Positions 20,606 through 29,958 of a stretch of DNA of 29,958 nt are shown piece by piece; position 1 is the stretch's first letter; the number at the start of each line of letters is the position of its first letter. The notes below the pieces were generated by a model. The model did no database searches and was not told the DNA's origin. It worked only from the letters and a program-made list of their open reading frames with translations. The stretch spans positions 1-29,958 of the forward strand of contig MU616945.1 of assembly GCA_025201705.1 (NCBI GenBank), read 5' to 3'. This DNA is from Dissophora ornata (Eukaryota > Mortierellomycota > Mortierellomycetes > Mortierellales > Mortierellaceae). The translations under genes were made by a program, and so were the position numbers.

Positions 20606-21884
20606 CTATGTGGACAAGTGTGAGTGTCAGAATAATGAGACTACCATGTATCGAGTACAAGGAGTGATGAAGAGCTGCACACCTTGTCTGCGCCTAGTAC
20701 TTCAAGTTTCCAAATATGATAACAGCAAGGATTATTCGGCAAGGTGGTCAGCACACAGCTGTTTTCCAAAGTGAATGATGACAAGACCGCTGTCAGCCAG
20801 TAGTCCTAGTAGGGGTTGAAGTCACTGGTTAGGTTAATGTATGATGAACATGCAATGTTAATCGTCGCACAAGGTGGCCACACACTTATAATTCTCAAAA
20901 GAACACTGTTGGGCAAGGGTTCTTGTGAGTGTTGTTGCGAAAATTCTTATGACGGTTCCCTGTGGAGTTCTTGCGAAGGCTCGTGGGGGTGGTTTCTTGT
21001 TGTTTTTGTGTGATGTCTTGGAGAATGCTGGTTATACCAGAAATGGTGGCGGGAAGATTAAAGAGATCACTTTCTGACCAAGAAAAGTCAGGGAGAAAAA
21101 AGGAAGGAGAGCATTCCGTTGTGCCCAAGAAACGCCAGGGGAGAAAGAAAAATTACGCGCTGTCCAAGAACAGCAAGGCGAGTGACACTGAAAACATATC
21201 TCTTTCTATACAGGAAAAGTCAGGGGAGGAGAGAGGAAGAGAATACCAAAAGGGGAAAGAAGAAAGAAAGCAAGTGGAAAAAAAATCAAGGAAGCGTTCC
21301 GTCGTCAAACAGGCCCCTTGTGAGCGGAAGAGATGAAAAAAGATCGAGGACTGGCCCCGGTTTACTTTGTTAACCCTGACGAAATGTTGTTGCAATAGTA
21401 GTTGAGCTTCTTATGGAGCGGAAAAGGCTTCATGAGACCCCTACTAATGTTAATTTCAAATATTGGAGGAGATGAATCCATTGCAAACTACTTTTATCTA
21501 ACGGGGCATTGTAAGCGGTAGAGTAGCCCTCTTGCTACAATCAGCCAAGACTAAGCTCCTTGTTCTATGTATTTGTTCACAGGAGCTTTTTCAGGTTAAG
21601 GGGTTACATTAAGCTGATAAGCCCGAGTAATAGGACTCGTAAACATTATTAAAAAAAACGCGTAAAGCTACCGCAAGGCGAGAGAGAAGCTCCGCGCACA
21701 CAAAGTATGAATTTTTTTCGTGCCGAGTAAGTGCATCCTACTACAGGCTGACCGTGCTTTTGCATATTTTTTTTTTGACGGCAGAGCGCAAAACAGGCAA
21801 GTGGGTAAAGACAACTAACTGGGCAAAAAAAAAAAGTTTTTACGTATTCACCGAGGGCTTACGAGCCGACCGCGATGAAGCGCA
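20606..21884. other. Accessory intergenic region
   Basis: No gene is supported. A plus-strand frame (20962-21336) is very Lys/Arg/Glu-rich and holds two related segments around the GAAAAGTCAGGG words at about 21083 and 21213. It starts with a hydrophobic stretch but reads like low-complexity purine-rich DNA. The stretch 21640-21840 has several T and A runs only. Confidence 0.35.
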
Positions 21885-21890
21885 TTTATT
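21885..21890 (-). terminator. Poly(A) signal of the cysteine-rich peptide gene
   Basis: AATAAA on the minus strand, about 63 bases after the stop codon at 21953. Together with the TATA box it frames a compact gene. Confidence 0.6.
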
Positions 21891-21952
21891 TCCGTGAAGG
21901 ATATATAATTTCTTGGCTCTTTCCGAGAGATCGATTCGAGAGGGCGCAGGCT

Positions 21953-22156
21953 CTATTCTTGCGTGGGGTTGACGTACGAGGGGTCCGTGCAGCCGGGGAC
22001 GCAGCACTCCGCATGGAAGCAGAACTTTCTCTTCGCGAGCTGAGCGGATGGTTCTTGCACCGAGGTGGCATTGGTCATCGAGACAACAGCGAGGACCGCA
22101 AGGAAAAGAAGGGAGAAAGATTTGCGTGCGAGCATGATGGAGATGAAGGATTGCAA
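21953..22156 (-). CDS. Kex2-type precursor of a small cysteine-rich secreted peptide
   Basis: A 67-residue precursor. A signal peptide with hydrophobic core SLLFLAVLAVVSM is likely cleaved near residue 30; a start at Met8 would give 60 residues and the same signal. A short acidic/neutral propeptide follows and ends in Lys-Arg (42-43), a classic Kex2 site. The remaining 24 residues contain Cys46, Cys51, Cys52 and Cys56 (C-x4-C-C-x3-C), enough for two disulfides, plus a Pro/Asp-rich tail. The gene is compact and complete: TATATAAA upstream, AATAAA downstream. Function is unknown; a signalling, antimicrobial or effector peptide are all possible. Confidence 0.75.
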   Translation of the reverse strand: MQSFISIMLARKSFSLLFLAVLAVVSMTNATSVQEPSAQLAKRKFCFHAECCVPGCTDPSYVNPTQE

Positions 22157-22206
22157 GAAGTGTGTGTGTGTGTGTGAAGTACTCAGATAGGATCCAGACG
22201 TGGGGG

Positions 22207-22214
22207 TTTATATA
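22207..22214 (-). promoter_or_regulatory. TATA box of the cysteine-rich peptide gene
   Basis: TATATAAA on the minus strand, about 50 bases before the first ATG of the precursor, giving a very short 5' leader. A TG/CA microsatellite lies between it and the ATG. Confidence 0.65.
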
Positions 22215-22390
22215 GATTTTTTTCCCCCTTCTTTGACAACTGGGCACTAGAACAGAGACACGGGAGCAGAGATACGGGAACTGATCGATGCAATATCGGC
22301 TCAACCAATTCTGGGTGCATGGATAACTCCCATCCTTCGACTTGGCATCCGTGCAACCACCAGAGCCATATTCAGCATTGTAAAAGGAAT

Positions 22391-22861
22391 AGTCTACCTC
22401 AGCAACCCCAGCATTAGACAGCTCAGACATGCGAAAACTATAATGGCACCGACGGCACGCTGCACCAATTTCAAGGGAACAGGAGTACAAAAGCTCAGAG
22501 GGTGAAGGATTTGTTTGCGGGTATACACCTGGCTTGTGCCACCTACCAATTTCAATCTGCTCAGCATACATGTAGACAACACGGACATGGGAAAACTACA
22601 ATGGTACCAACGACATGCTACACCAATTTCAAAGGAGTGTTATTTGGGAAGGTGCATGGCCCACACAATAGGGCACCAATCAACCCCAAAACTACTCCAG
22701 CATAGACAACGCAAACACGCGAAAAAACTACAACAGTAGACTACCAATGGCGCGCTGCAACTGACGTATAGTCTACTAATCTCAAGGGAATATTCTCTAG
22801 GAGAGTGCACAGCATACTGTAGACTACAACGTTCAGAGGGTAAAGGATTTAGCCCACCTCA
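22391..22861. repeat. Three diverged tandem repeats of about 140 bp
   Basis: Three copies start near 22391, 22552 and 22688. Shared words in order are a CAGCAT...AGACA segment, ACATG(C/G)GAAAACTA, a GCACGCTGCA or GACATGCTACA block, CCAATTTCAA and, in the outer copies, TTCAGAGGGTAAAGGATT-like ends. Copies are heavily diverged. A Cys-rich minus-strand frame overlaps the first copies. Confidence 0.6.
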
Positions 22862-24715
22862 GTTTTAAAAAATATCGTTTCTTAAACGGGGTTTTGTTAG
22901 TACTCGTGTAACGTTTTGGGATTGAGACAAAATTAACACCATGTCCTCTTTTTTCCCTTCTTTATCCTTTTCTTTTCCATCATGGGTCGTTATCGCAATT
23001 ATGAACGTCATTTGACGACAACTCGTGCGCATAGCTACAGCGACAGGAACGCTGCCACGAAGGGTGCTCTTTCAACCACCAGGGATTGTAATACTGTTAT
23101 CCTTGCTTGTTTAGTCCATAGGCACTAACAGTCTATCAGATATTCAAGAAATGGGGTTGCCTTTCTCAAGTCCTCTGTCCATCGGGGGGACAACACGCTA
23201 GCCAAGACAAATCCTTACTGTGTCAATGCTTTGCATGGGATTTACACATGATTAAATGGGTAGAGTAAAAGAATTGGAGATACAATTGGTTGAGTGAAAA
23301 AAAAAAAAAAAAAAATAAGTTCAGTCCAATCGGTTGGGCGTAGGCTCTAATAGCAAATTGGAAGTGGACGATTTTCACAGGAGGCGTCCAGTAATTAAAG
23401 TTGTGGGAAGAGAGAAGGCAAGAGGAAAACCTTTTTTCTTTAATATGCTGGATAAACAACCAAAATTTTGTTCATCGTCTTATTCTCCACAGACCATTGA
23501 AAATGTTGAGCTGCCTATCAACAGCGTCCCTCGGCGTACACCATGGAACACCGGCCCGACCGATACAAGCTGGAGCTACCTCCAGAGGTTGTCACATAAG
23601 CTTTGCTCAAGAATCGAGTGTTGTAAAGGAAGAAACGCATGGAGGAGATGGAGAAGGGTCTGCTAGTGCGTTGGACAGGTGCCGCACCATGCTTCCCTTG
23701 CCCCAACATGTTTCCTGACTTTCGGCGGAAATCTGCTTCGATGCTGTAGTACCAGACAAAAAAAAAAAATCCCTCATTGTTTTGCCTTCATGGTTTCTGT
23801 GATGATTCCCATCCGCGCTCCAGCGATCGTTATCCTTTAAAATCAACGTCAATCATGCAACAACAAGGTTTAGTTTAAATACCCAGCACAGCAGTGCACA
23901 AACTTCGTTTTCGGCATCTCGTTCCGAGCCATGAAATGACCCATGGAACAATACATGCATTTGAAATTGAACAGCTGACTGTGCATGAGAGTGAAGTTTA
24001 ATCTAGGATAGGATATGAGAATAGAATTCAGCACAGCATTGCATTGCAACTAGTATCTCTTCCCATTTTTCGCCTCGGTGTTAGTAGTTCCAGGCTTCTC
24101 CGAGCTATAACTTATAACTCAATGTTTGTTAAAGAATGATACGTCTAGCAAAAGCGACAGCGAGACCCACTGGTCTACATTTACTACAAGTGCCTGCAAG
24201 TTTATCCTGGCATGTGTTCGGTTCTTGACCACAAATGGCGAAGACAGGTTTCTGATGAGGAAAGCTCGTGAGGAGCAAAAGTATATTACTCATCACGATG
24301 TTGAGTCAATTGTGAATACAAATGCCATGCCTTTGCACACCAGCATTTCTTTCGTTCCTTTCTCCGTTTATTAGCACTCAACTCCTAGATACAAGTCTTG
24401 CTCTGTGTACTTCAAGCAGATGAAATGTTGTGTTTGATGGGATCGGAGCGGTCCAGTCCAAAGATTCAACATGGGAAAAAGTATGTTTCATTTCAAAGAA
24501 AGTCGCCTGTCCATTAATAAAAAGGGCACGTGGAGGAATGTTTATGACGAATATGCCAGAACAGCAACTAGTAAAACAACCAAAGTGTCTAAACTTGACG
24601 TCAAAAAAAAAAGTAAACCAGCCAAATGGTCGGGGTTTGGCGGACCAAACCCTACCCAAACCCATCACATGCCACAACAAGAGCACTACAACCCAATCCT
24701 GCGCGACAGGTCGCT
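22862..24715. other. Accessory region, no gene supported
   Basis: Short frames only, with an A run near 23298-23316. Frames of 80-110 residues at 23334-23666, 24126-24374 and 24471-24755 (all +) have mixed composition but no recognisable domain, promoter or splice context. A 48-codon frame (MGRYRNYERHLTTT...) starts at 22982. I would not call any of them. Confidence 0.35.
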
Positions 24716-24717
24716 TA

Positions 24718-24936
24718 GAGTCCTCGTCAGAAAGTCGCAGGGGATTAGAATTTGAATTGAGATTCAAGGCTCGTTCCTCCGTCCTCCGCCGGAGTAAAAT
24801 GAACCAATTGACAACAAAAAAGGAATTCATTCAAGGCTCGTTCCTTCGTCCTCCGCCGGAGTAAAATGTTCAAACAATTGAATTCATTCAGTTCCCTCAA
24901 AAAATATATTCCCCTGCGACTTTCTGACGAGGACTC
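24718..24936. mobile_element. MITE-like element with perfect 27-bp terminal inverted repeats
   Basis: A 219-bp element flanked by TA on both sides (24716-24717, 24937-24938). Its ends, 24718-24744 and 24910-24936, are perfect reverse complements starting GAGTCCTCGTCAGAAAG. Inside are two direct copies (about 24763-24812 and 24832-24882) of a segment containing CTCCGCCGGAGTAAAATG. There is no transposase. The ends lack the CAGT start of the other MITEs, so it is a different family; perfect arms suggest recent movement. Confidence 0.85.
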
Positions 24937-25092
24937 TATCATACAACAAATCCCATTCATCCTTGGATGCAACGGAAGAGTGCAAGTTTTTTTTTTTTAA
25001 ATATTCTTTTCCTTCTAGGCGCACAGTTCTGGCAAAGAGGAAGCATTGTGAGGATGAACGATGAGAAAATCGAAGATGTAATTTGTACAGTA

Positions 25093-25504
25093 CAGGGCAC
25101 CTCCAACATAATGACAAATTTTGTCATTATGCTGGATTTCCTAGGAAGTCACCTCAATTCAATGAGCACAAAAAAATATGGCATGAACTTTGTTGACGCC
25201 ACTGTGTATTCCCTCTTCCCAAGAATCAAGAGGGAACCTCAAGAAGAGATGGTGCAGTCTATCGACAACGTCTTGTGGGATTGCCATGACGATATTGCCC
25301 ATAACGACAACATCAGACACGGCAGCTTCTCGGATTCCGATGCAGCAGAACAGTTTTACAAAACCGCTCTTCGTGTCAGAGATATTCTTTTTCTTAGATC
25401 ACCACTATGCACATAGATTAAAGTTCTTTTGTGCTCGTTGAATTGAAGTGACATCGGAAATCCAACATAATGACAAAATTTGTCATTATGTTGGAGGTGC
25501 ACTG
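25093..25504. mobile_element. Non-autonomous TA-target DNA transposon with palindromic ends
   Basis: A 412-bp element flanked by TA (25091-25092, 25505-25506). The terminal inverted repeats are 49 bp (25093-25141 and 25456-25504) with two mismatches. They start CAG(G/T)GCACCTCC, pogo/Tigger-like, and share ATAATGACA with the element at 13821. Each repeat is itself a palindrome centred on GACAAATTTTGTC. The 314-bp core carries one open frame on the plus strand (to a TAG at 25416) of about 90 codons, including KKYGMNFVDATVYSLFPRI and a later acidic segment. This does not look like transposase. Confidence 0.85.
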
Positions 25505-25506
25505 TA

Positions 25507-25919
25507 CAATCTAACTTTCTGTCTCATCCCAAAAGTGACAAGTTAAAAGGAAGAGCAGAAGAAAGAACATGCCCCTTTCTCGATTGCGAGAACTGAGAGC
25601 GATGTTCCCGTGCCCGACAAAACTGCTGCTCACAGAGATAAGATATTTGGACAGCAAATCAAAAGAGTGTCGTTGAAGTTCAATCTTTAGCCTCCGAGTT
25701 CAGCGCCATTCAGCCTCTAATTTGGACGCTTTTTAAGAAGAGGGGGAACTCAGATATAAGTATTCCAACGAGTAAGCTCGACCCTCAGATTCATTCCAGC
25801 CTTCAATACCATAACCAGCCTTTCATACCATCAGCCTTCCATAATTACATGCGCCAAACGTTGTTGCGAAGGTCAGAGGCGGTTCACTTTACAAGTACAA
25901 GTACGCTACGCGCACACAC
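25507..25919. other. Intergenic, nothing firm
   Basis: A few degenerate CAGCCTTTCATACCA-like words repeat at about 25796-25845. No gene was recognised. Confidence 0.35.
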
Positions 25920-26033
25920 TTGCTGCGTGTACACACACTTGCTGCGTGTACACACACTTGCTGCGTGTACACACACTTGCTGCGTGTACACACACTTGCT
26001 GCGTGTACACACACTTGCTGCGTGTACACACAC
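25920..26033. repeat. 19-bp minisatellite, six copies
   Basis: Six perfect tandem copies of TTGCTGCGTGTACACACAC starting at 25920, 25939, 25958, 25977, 25996 and 26015. The unit length is not a multiple of three, so it gives the same repeating peptide in all three frames (a Val-His-Thr-Leu type repeat), which explains the overlapping open frames on both strands. Perfect identity suggests recent expansion or length variability. Confidence 0.95.
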
Positions 26034-26300
26034 CTCGCGCCCCGCCTGATCTTGCTTGAAGTTGCAAAACGCACTACACGTACACAAACACGGGTGTTCA
26101 CACCTTCTACGCTTCGAGCTTCAAGCTTCATGTGTCTGTTGAGAGGTCCATTCCTAGACGGTGATGAATACTCACACAAAAATATGTAAAAAATGCGCGG
26201 TTGCACCATGGCAAAATATCCTCGATTCCATTTTCAATATCTGCAGAATCCAAGTGAGACAGAGAAAGATTGGGAAAGCATACTAGTCATACCCCATTTT
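26034..26300. other. Downstream flank of the 4E-T-like gene
   Basis: No gene seen. This is where the minus-strand 4E-T-like transcript ends. Confidence 0.4.
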
Positions 26301-26306
26301 TTTATT
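26301..26306 (-). terminator. AATAAA overlapping the 4E-T-like stop codon
   Basis: On the minus strand the stop and following bases read CAGTAATAAAAAAATGG, so the hexamer AATAAA overlaps the TAA stop at 26307-26305. It may serve as the poly(A) signal with a very short 3' UTR, or be coincidence in an A-rich stretch. Confidence 0.35.
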
Positions 26307-29300
26307 ACTGTCTATTTCTGCGCTCAAACTCTTCGCGCGTCATCATTGGCTTCGAGACTTGAGGTGGGAAGAAAGGAGGATTCATAGGGAGTCCTATCGT
26401 TTCAAGACCAGGGAATCAACAAACGAAAGCGATTAGAATGAGAGTCAAGCGTTGTAAAACATTGTAACGGTGAATTCGTTCTTGATTAAAAACACAGAGC
26501 TGACGCGACTTACCAGGATGCGGCATACCGCTCATGGGGTGGCCAAAGTTATTCGGCACAAAATGATTAGGTCCAGGCCCAGGTCCCATTCCTGGCATAG
26601 GACGAGGTGGCGGTCCACCGGGACCACGGTGCATAAGCATTTCCACAGGGTTCATCGGGAACATATTTGGGTGCATTGGAGCGCCGAATGGAGGAGGCAT
26701 GGCAACAAACTGCGAAGGATGTGGAGGCATAAAGTCGCCAGGTCCAGTCACATGCATCTGCTGGCTAAAGGGTGGCAACTGCTGTGCAAACTGTGGTGGG
26801 ACACCCTGAGCAGAGCGCTGCATAGGCATTCCGTTAAAAAACGCTGGAGGCTCATTCTCCATAACGTGGCCGTGCCCACCCATAGGAGAAGGTCCACCAT
26901 TGCCGTACATCCCACCCATCCTAGGGTCCATTGCTGGTGAATGAAGAACGGGTCCCGGTCCTTGGCTATATGGCCCAAAATTCTTGTTCATTGGCTGCTG
27001 CTGTGGTTGCTGACTTTGGTGTTGCATGGTTGGTTGTGATGGCTGCTGCATGTTTGATGATGGGAGCTGGGATGATTGTTGCTGCTGCTGAGGTTGCTGA
27101 GTAGGCATACTTGCCTGTGCATTAAACTGACGTGGACTGCTTGCAGACGGGGAAGATAGGGATGGACTCGCACCCCCGCCATTCATTGTCGTACCATTCA
27201 CATAACTGAGAGGCCGGATCATGGGCGACGCAGACTTTTGTGCGTCAGTCTTGCCGCTCAATTGACGGTAGACAGATGTGGGAATACCTCCTCCAAATGC
27301 TACCTGTACAGGACGAGATGCTGGGCGACTGGTGTCCGAGGAAGGCGTTGAAGGTGAGGCTGTGGGCGTGGGCGCACCAGACCCTTGAGTCTGTGAGATT
27401 TCTGAGGCAGCTGAAGACGATGTTGTACGCGCAGGTTCTGCTGATGCTAGGCTGTCGCTCAGTGGCTTCTTTAGCGTGTCTAGCAACGTTGGCTTGGATT
27501 GGAAAGTTACAATAGATGGATCATGAAGAGTGGGTGTTGTTCCTGATGATTGACTGGATAGTGGTGTTGGTTCAGACACATTCGATAGCGCTTGCTGTGC
27601 TGGCAATCGCGAAGTGGCATTGGGATTGCCAAAGATAGTAGGATCGGCGTTGCTGACGGGAGGCTAGCGAAGAAAAATTAACAACGGGAGGTAAGAATGA
27701 CATCCCTTTTCTGGCATCTAGCCATACATACTAGCTTGCTAACAAAATGGGGCGCTTATTACCTTAGACAATGCAGCCATGATTTTGCTGAAAGCGAATG
27801 CATCCTCTGATTGTTCGTTGTTCTCGACAGGTTTAGGCGCAACGGGCGGCTTGTTGACCTTCAATGACTCCAGAATCTCCACCTCCGATAGCATACGTCC
27901 CAATGGAGGGGGAGGGGGAGGGGCAACAGAAGCTGGCGCCGGTGCATGAGCCTGGAATAATTGATCCAAAGATAGCTGCCTTCCTGGCATATCCTGTGGT
28001 GTATGCACAGGTTTTTCTGTTTCTTTTATGGGTTCGGGCTCATCCTCAGCAAAGAAGCGGGCAAAGCGCGATCCATCAGCCTTTCGGGCAGATCTTTGTT
28101 GCGTAGGATCATCAAAGGACGCCGCAACTGTGTGCTGAGAGAGAAATTTGTCGAATGCAGATGAAGAATCGAACGGCTTGCTAAGATCAATCCCTCCCGG
28201 GCTGAAAAAAATGTCGATATCCTGGATCGGCTCGCCTGATAGCAGTGCTCTTCCAAGAGGTTTATCAAGACCTGGGAGGCTCTTTGGTTCGCCCGTTTTT
28301 TTGCTATCTGCGACACTTTCTGAGGTTTGTGCAGGGAGCGCACCAGATCGCCATGAGGAGCTGCTATCGGCCCTTGAGGGAAGTCTGGGATCCGGCTTGT
28401 TGTCGCGTTGATTCTGAGCTGATGTCTCTTTTTCTTTTTCTCGCCTCTCATGCTCCTTCATGCGAGCCTTCCAAGCCTGGATGTCGTCCACAAAACCTTG
28501 CGGCTCACCACCATTTTCTCCTTCTTTTGTTGTGACTTCTGACTCTGGATTATAGCTCATCCACTCTGGAGCATCTGAGCGCTGGGATCTGGAGCCGAGG
28601 CCGATGTTGTTGATACTACTATTACTGACCCCATTATGGCTGTTCAACGAACTGTTAGATGTTGATAAAGTCTGCCCGGAAGCCCGTCCTGAGGTACTAA
28701 TCCTTGAGCCTGGTGCGTTCGCAGATGCCCTTGATCCTATAAAACAAAGAGGAAGCGTAATATCAGTCTCGGGCCTTTAACAACAAATATTAGTGTCGCT
28801 CCTGTAAACTCGCTTACCTGTCAAAGATGTATTCGCCCTTGATGGCCGTCTGTCCATACCACTCAAAAGGCCAGTGATGTCTTTGGGTGTGACCTTGAGG
28901 AGTTTATGAGATGACAGTTTTTCGATTGTTTCACGCGTAAATCCCTGCTCCAGTGCACTGGGCGGTCCGCGTGGGGTACGGTTTTCTCGTGGAGTCTACA
29001 GGTATCAAGATATTTGGGGGGTCAACATCCTGCAACACAAGCTCTTCGAATAGACCACCAACAATCCAGTCGCAGGGGAAGAGCTCACCTCCAACGACTT
29101 TTTGAATCCAGTGAGGCTGTCCTCTGATCTTTTCAATCCGCCAGTCGAAGAGGATGCAAAGCTCATCTTAGGAGGGCCCAACACGATGCGATCTACAAGC
29201 CAGTCCCGAGAGACGCACGAGGATCAGGCAGTAAAAAACTCGGTCAGATTCATGCTTCATCTTTGGCTGAAGGCCAGATCATATTAAAGTTTCAAGCCGG

Positions 29301-29833
29301 ATCATTGCTCATAATCATTCTAGATGCGTACCTGGCATGGCGGTTTTGCTGGTAGAAGACGTCATGGAAGTAGCCACAATGAAAGAAACAAAATGCACAA
29401 GGTGACACCATACGATATGATGTTAGACATAGACAAGCTTTTCCCAAGGTATTGGTATCCAATTACAATAAATGACAACGAACAGGAGTGTATCCTGTTG
29501 ACTTGGTTGGCCTTACTTTGAAAGCTTACGGGCATTGTGGGCGTCTGGTTCTTCCTTTGTTATTTCACTGCAAAATAAAAGAAACAAGTCCAGCCTTTAG
29601 TCCTTGAAGTAAGGGTAATCCTGAATAGGGCGACCACATAGGATATTCAAAGCAGACAAGGCAACATACCCAAACCAGACGCTTGTTGGTGGAAGAGCTT
29701 CAGGTCGTTCGACAAGAGGGCTTTTGGCACATTCTAAAAGAAATTCACGGGAGTAGCGAATGACCGAGGCGCCATCAGATCTGGAGCCATCTTGCGCCCC
29801 AGCTTGCTGAGGTTCGGACGGTTTAGAGCTCAT
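26305..29833 (-). CDS. 4E-T-like eIF4E-binding translational repressor
   Basis: Predicted cap-binding-protein partner of the eIF4E-transporter (4E-T/Cup) family, expected in cytoplasm and P-bodies. Exons on the minus strand: 29833-29670, 29567-29530, 29192-29089, 28995-28818, 28736-27763, 27663-26514, 26393-26305 (898 aa, one frame). Near the N-terminus YSREFLL (27-33) fits the eIF4E-binding rule Y-x4-L-hydrophobic, followed by SPLVERPEALPP. DAPEWMSYNPESE (216-228) and FVDDIQAW (243-250) resemble the Cup-homology segment that binds the helicase DDX6/Dhh1. GSRFARFF (383-390) resembles the conserved 4E-T motif of the GSRFS(R/K)(W/F)F type. The last third is Gln-, Met-, Pro- and Gly-rich and looks disordered. 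The second exon (38 bases) was chosen because it keeps phase and has good splice sites. Strong motif support; partners are inferred. Confidence 0.85.
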
Positions 29834-29958
29834 GGTTCCTACACGGGGGGGAGGGGACGATTATTCTTGAAATGAAGGAGACAAATAGTTGAAGGGGGTG
29901 TGGGATGAGTACAAGAGGTCTGTTGCCGCCATGGAGGCCAATTAGAACGGACAGGGAG
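29834..29958 (-). promoter_or_regulatory. 5' flank of the 4E-T-like gene
   Basis: The last 125 bases of the window lie upstream of the ATG and are C/T-rich on the minus strand. No TATA is evident; the promoter probably continues past the window edge. Confidence 0.35.

Noticed and set aside
25849..26050. CRISPR-like array
   Set aside because: The repeats are directly adjacent with no spacers, and the DNA is eukaryotic.
25849..26209. Open frames on both strands with repeated VHTLAACTHT or CVHAASVCTRSK units
   Set aside because: Produced by the 19-bp minisatellite, which is open in all frames.

Overview
The window looks like nuclear DNA of a filamentous fungus, most likely an early-diverging lineage such as Mortierellomycota/Mucoromycota. 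Signs are many short GT-AG introns, C/T-rich promoters, a CSL-family transcription factor, a fungal-type SCC3/STAG cohesin subunit, a 4E-T-like translational repressor, a cytoplasmic eS27 ribosomal protein gene and a nuclear tRNA-Glu. The lineage is inference from gene content; no taxonomic marker is present.

Layout. (1) 1-2201: non-coding, with AC and GGTT microsatellites and the C/T-rich promoter of the next gene. (2) 2202-4417 (+): two-exon CSL transcription factor that ends right after the beta-trefoil domain. (3) 4998-10401 (+): twelve-exon SCC3/STAG cohesin subunit, with an MluI cell-cycle box in the short region upstream. (4) 10803-11057 (-): intronless eS27, tail-to-tail with SCC3. 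(5) 11.7-16.2 kb: gene-poor, with tRNA-Glu(CTC), a long imperfect inverted repeat containing the 3' end of a decayed reading frame, a pyrimidine tract, a pogo/Tigger-like MITE, a direct repeat and a solo LTR. (6) 16265-19228 (-): three-exon membrane protein with a beta-propeller/kelch-like head, one transmembrane helix and a long Ser/Pro/Gln-rich tail. (7) 19.2-26.3 kb: accessory region with two small secreted-protein genes, one of which encodes a Kex2-type precursor of a tiny four-cysteine peptide, a possible small gene, two further MITE-like elements, diverged repeats and a 19-bp minisatellite. (8) 26305-29833 (-): seven-exon 4E-T-like eIF4E-binding protein.

The housekeeping genes act in separate processes: transcription (CSL), chromosome cohesion (SCC3), translation (eS27, tRNA-Glu) and mRNA repression/P-bodies (4E-T). 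I see no gene cluster with one shared pathway. The least expected items are the CSL protein without its C-terminal Rel-homology/IPT domain, the cysteine-rich mini-peptide precursor, and the group of non-autonomous TA-target elements with clear terminal inverted repeats. Exon boundaries were placed by reading frame, GT-AG sites and protein continuity by eye; no alignment or transcript was available.
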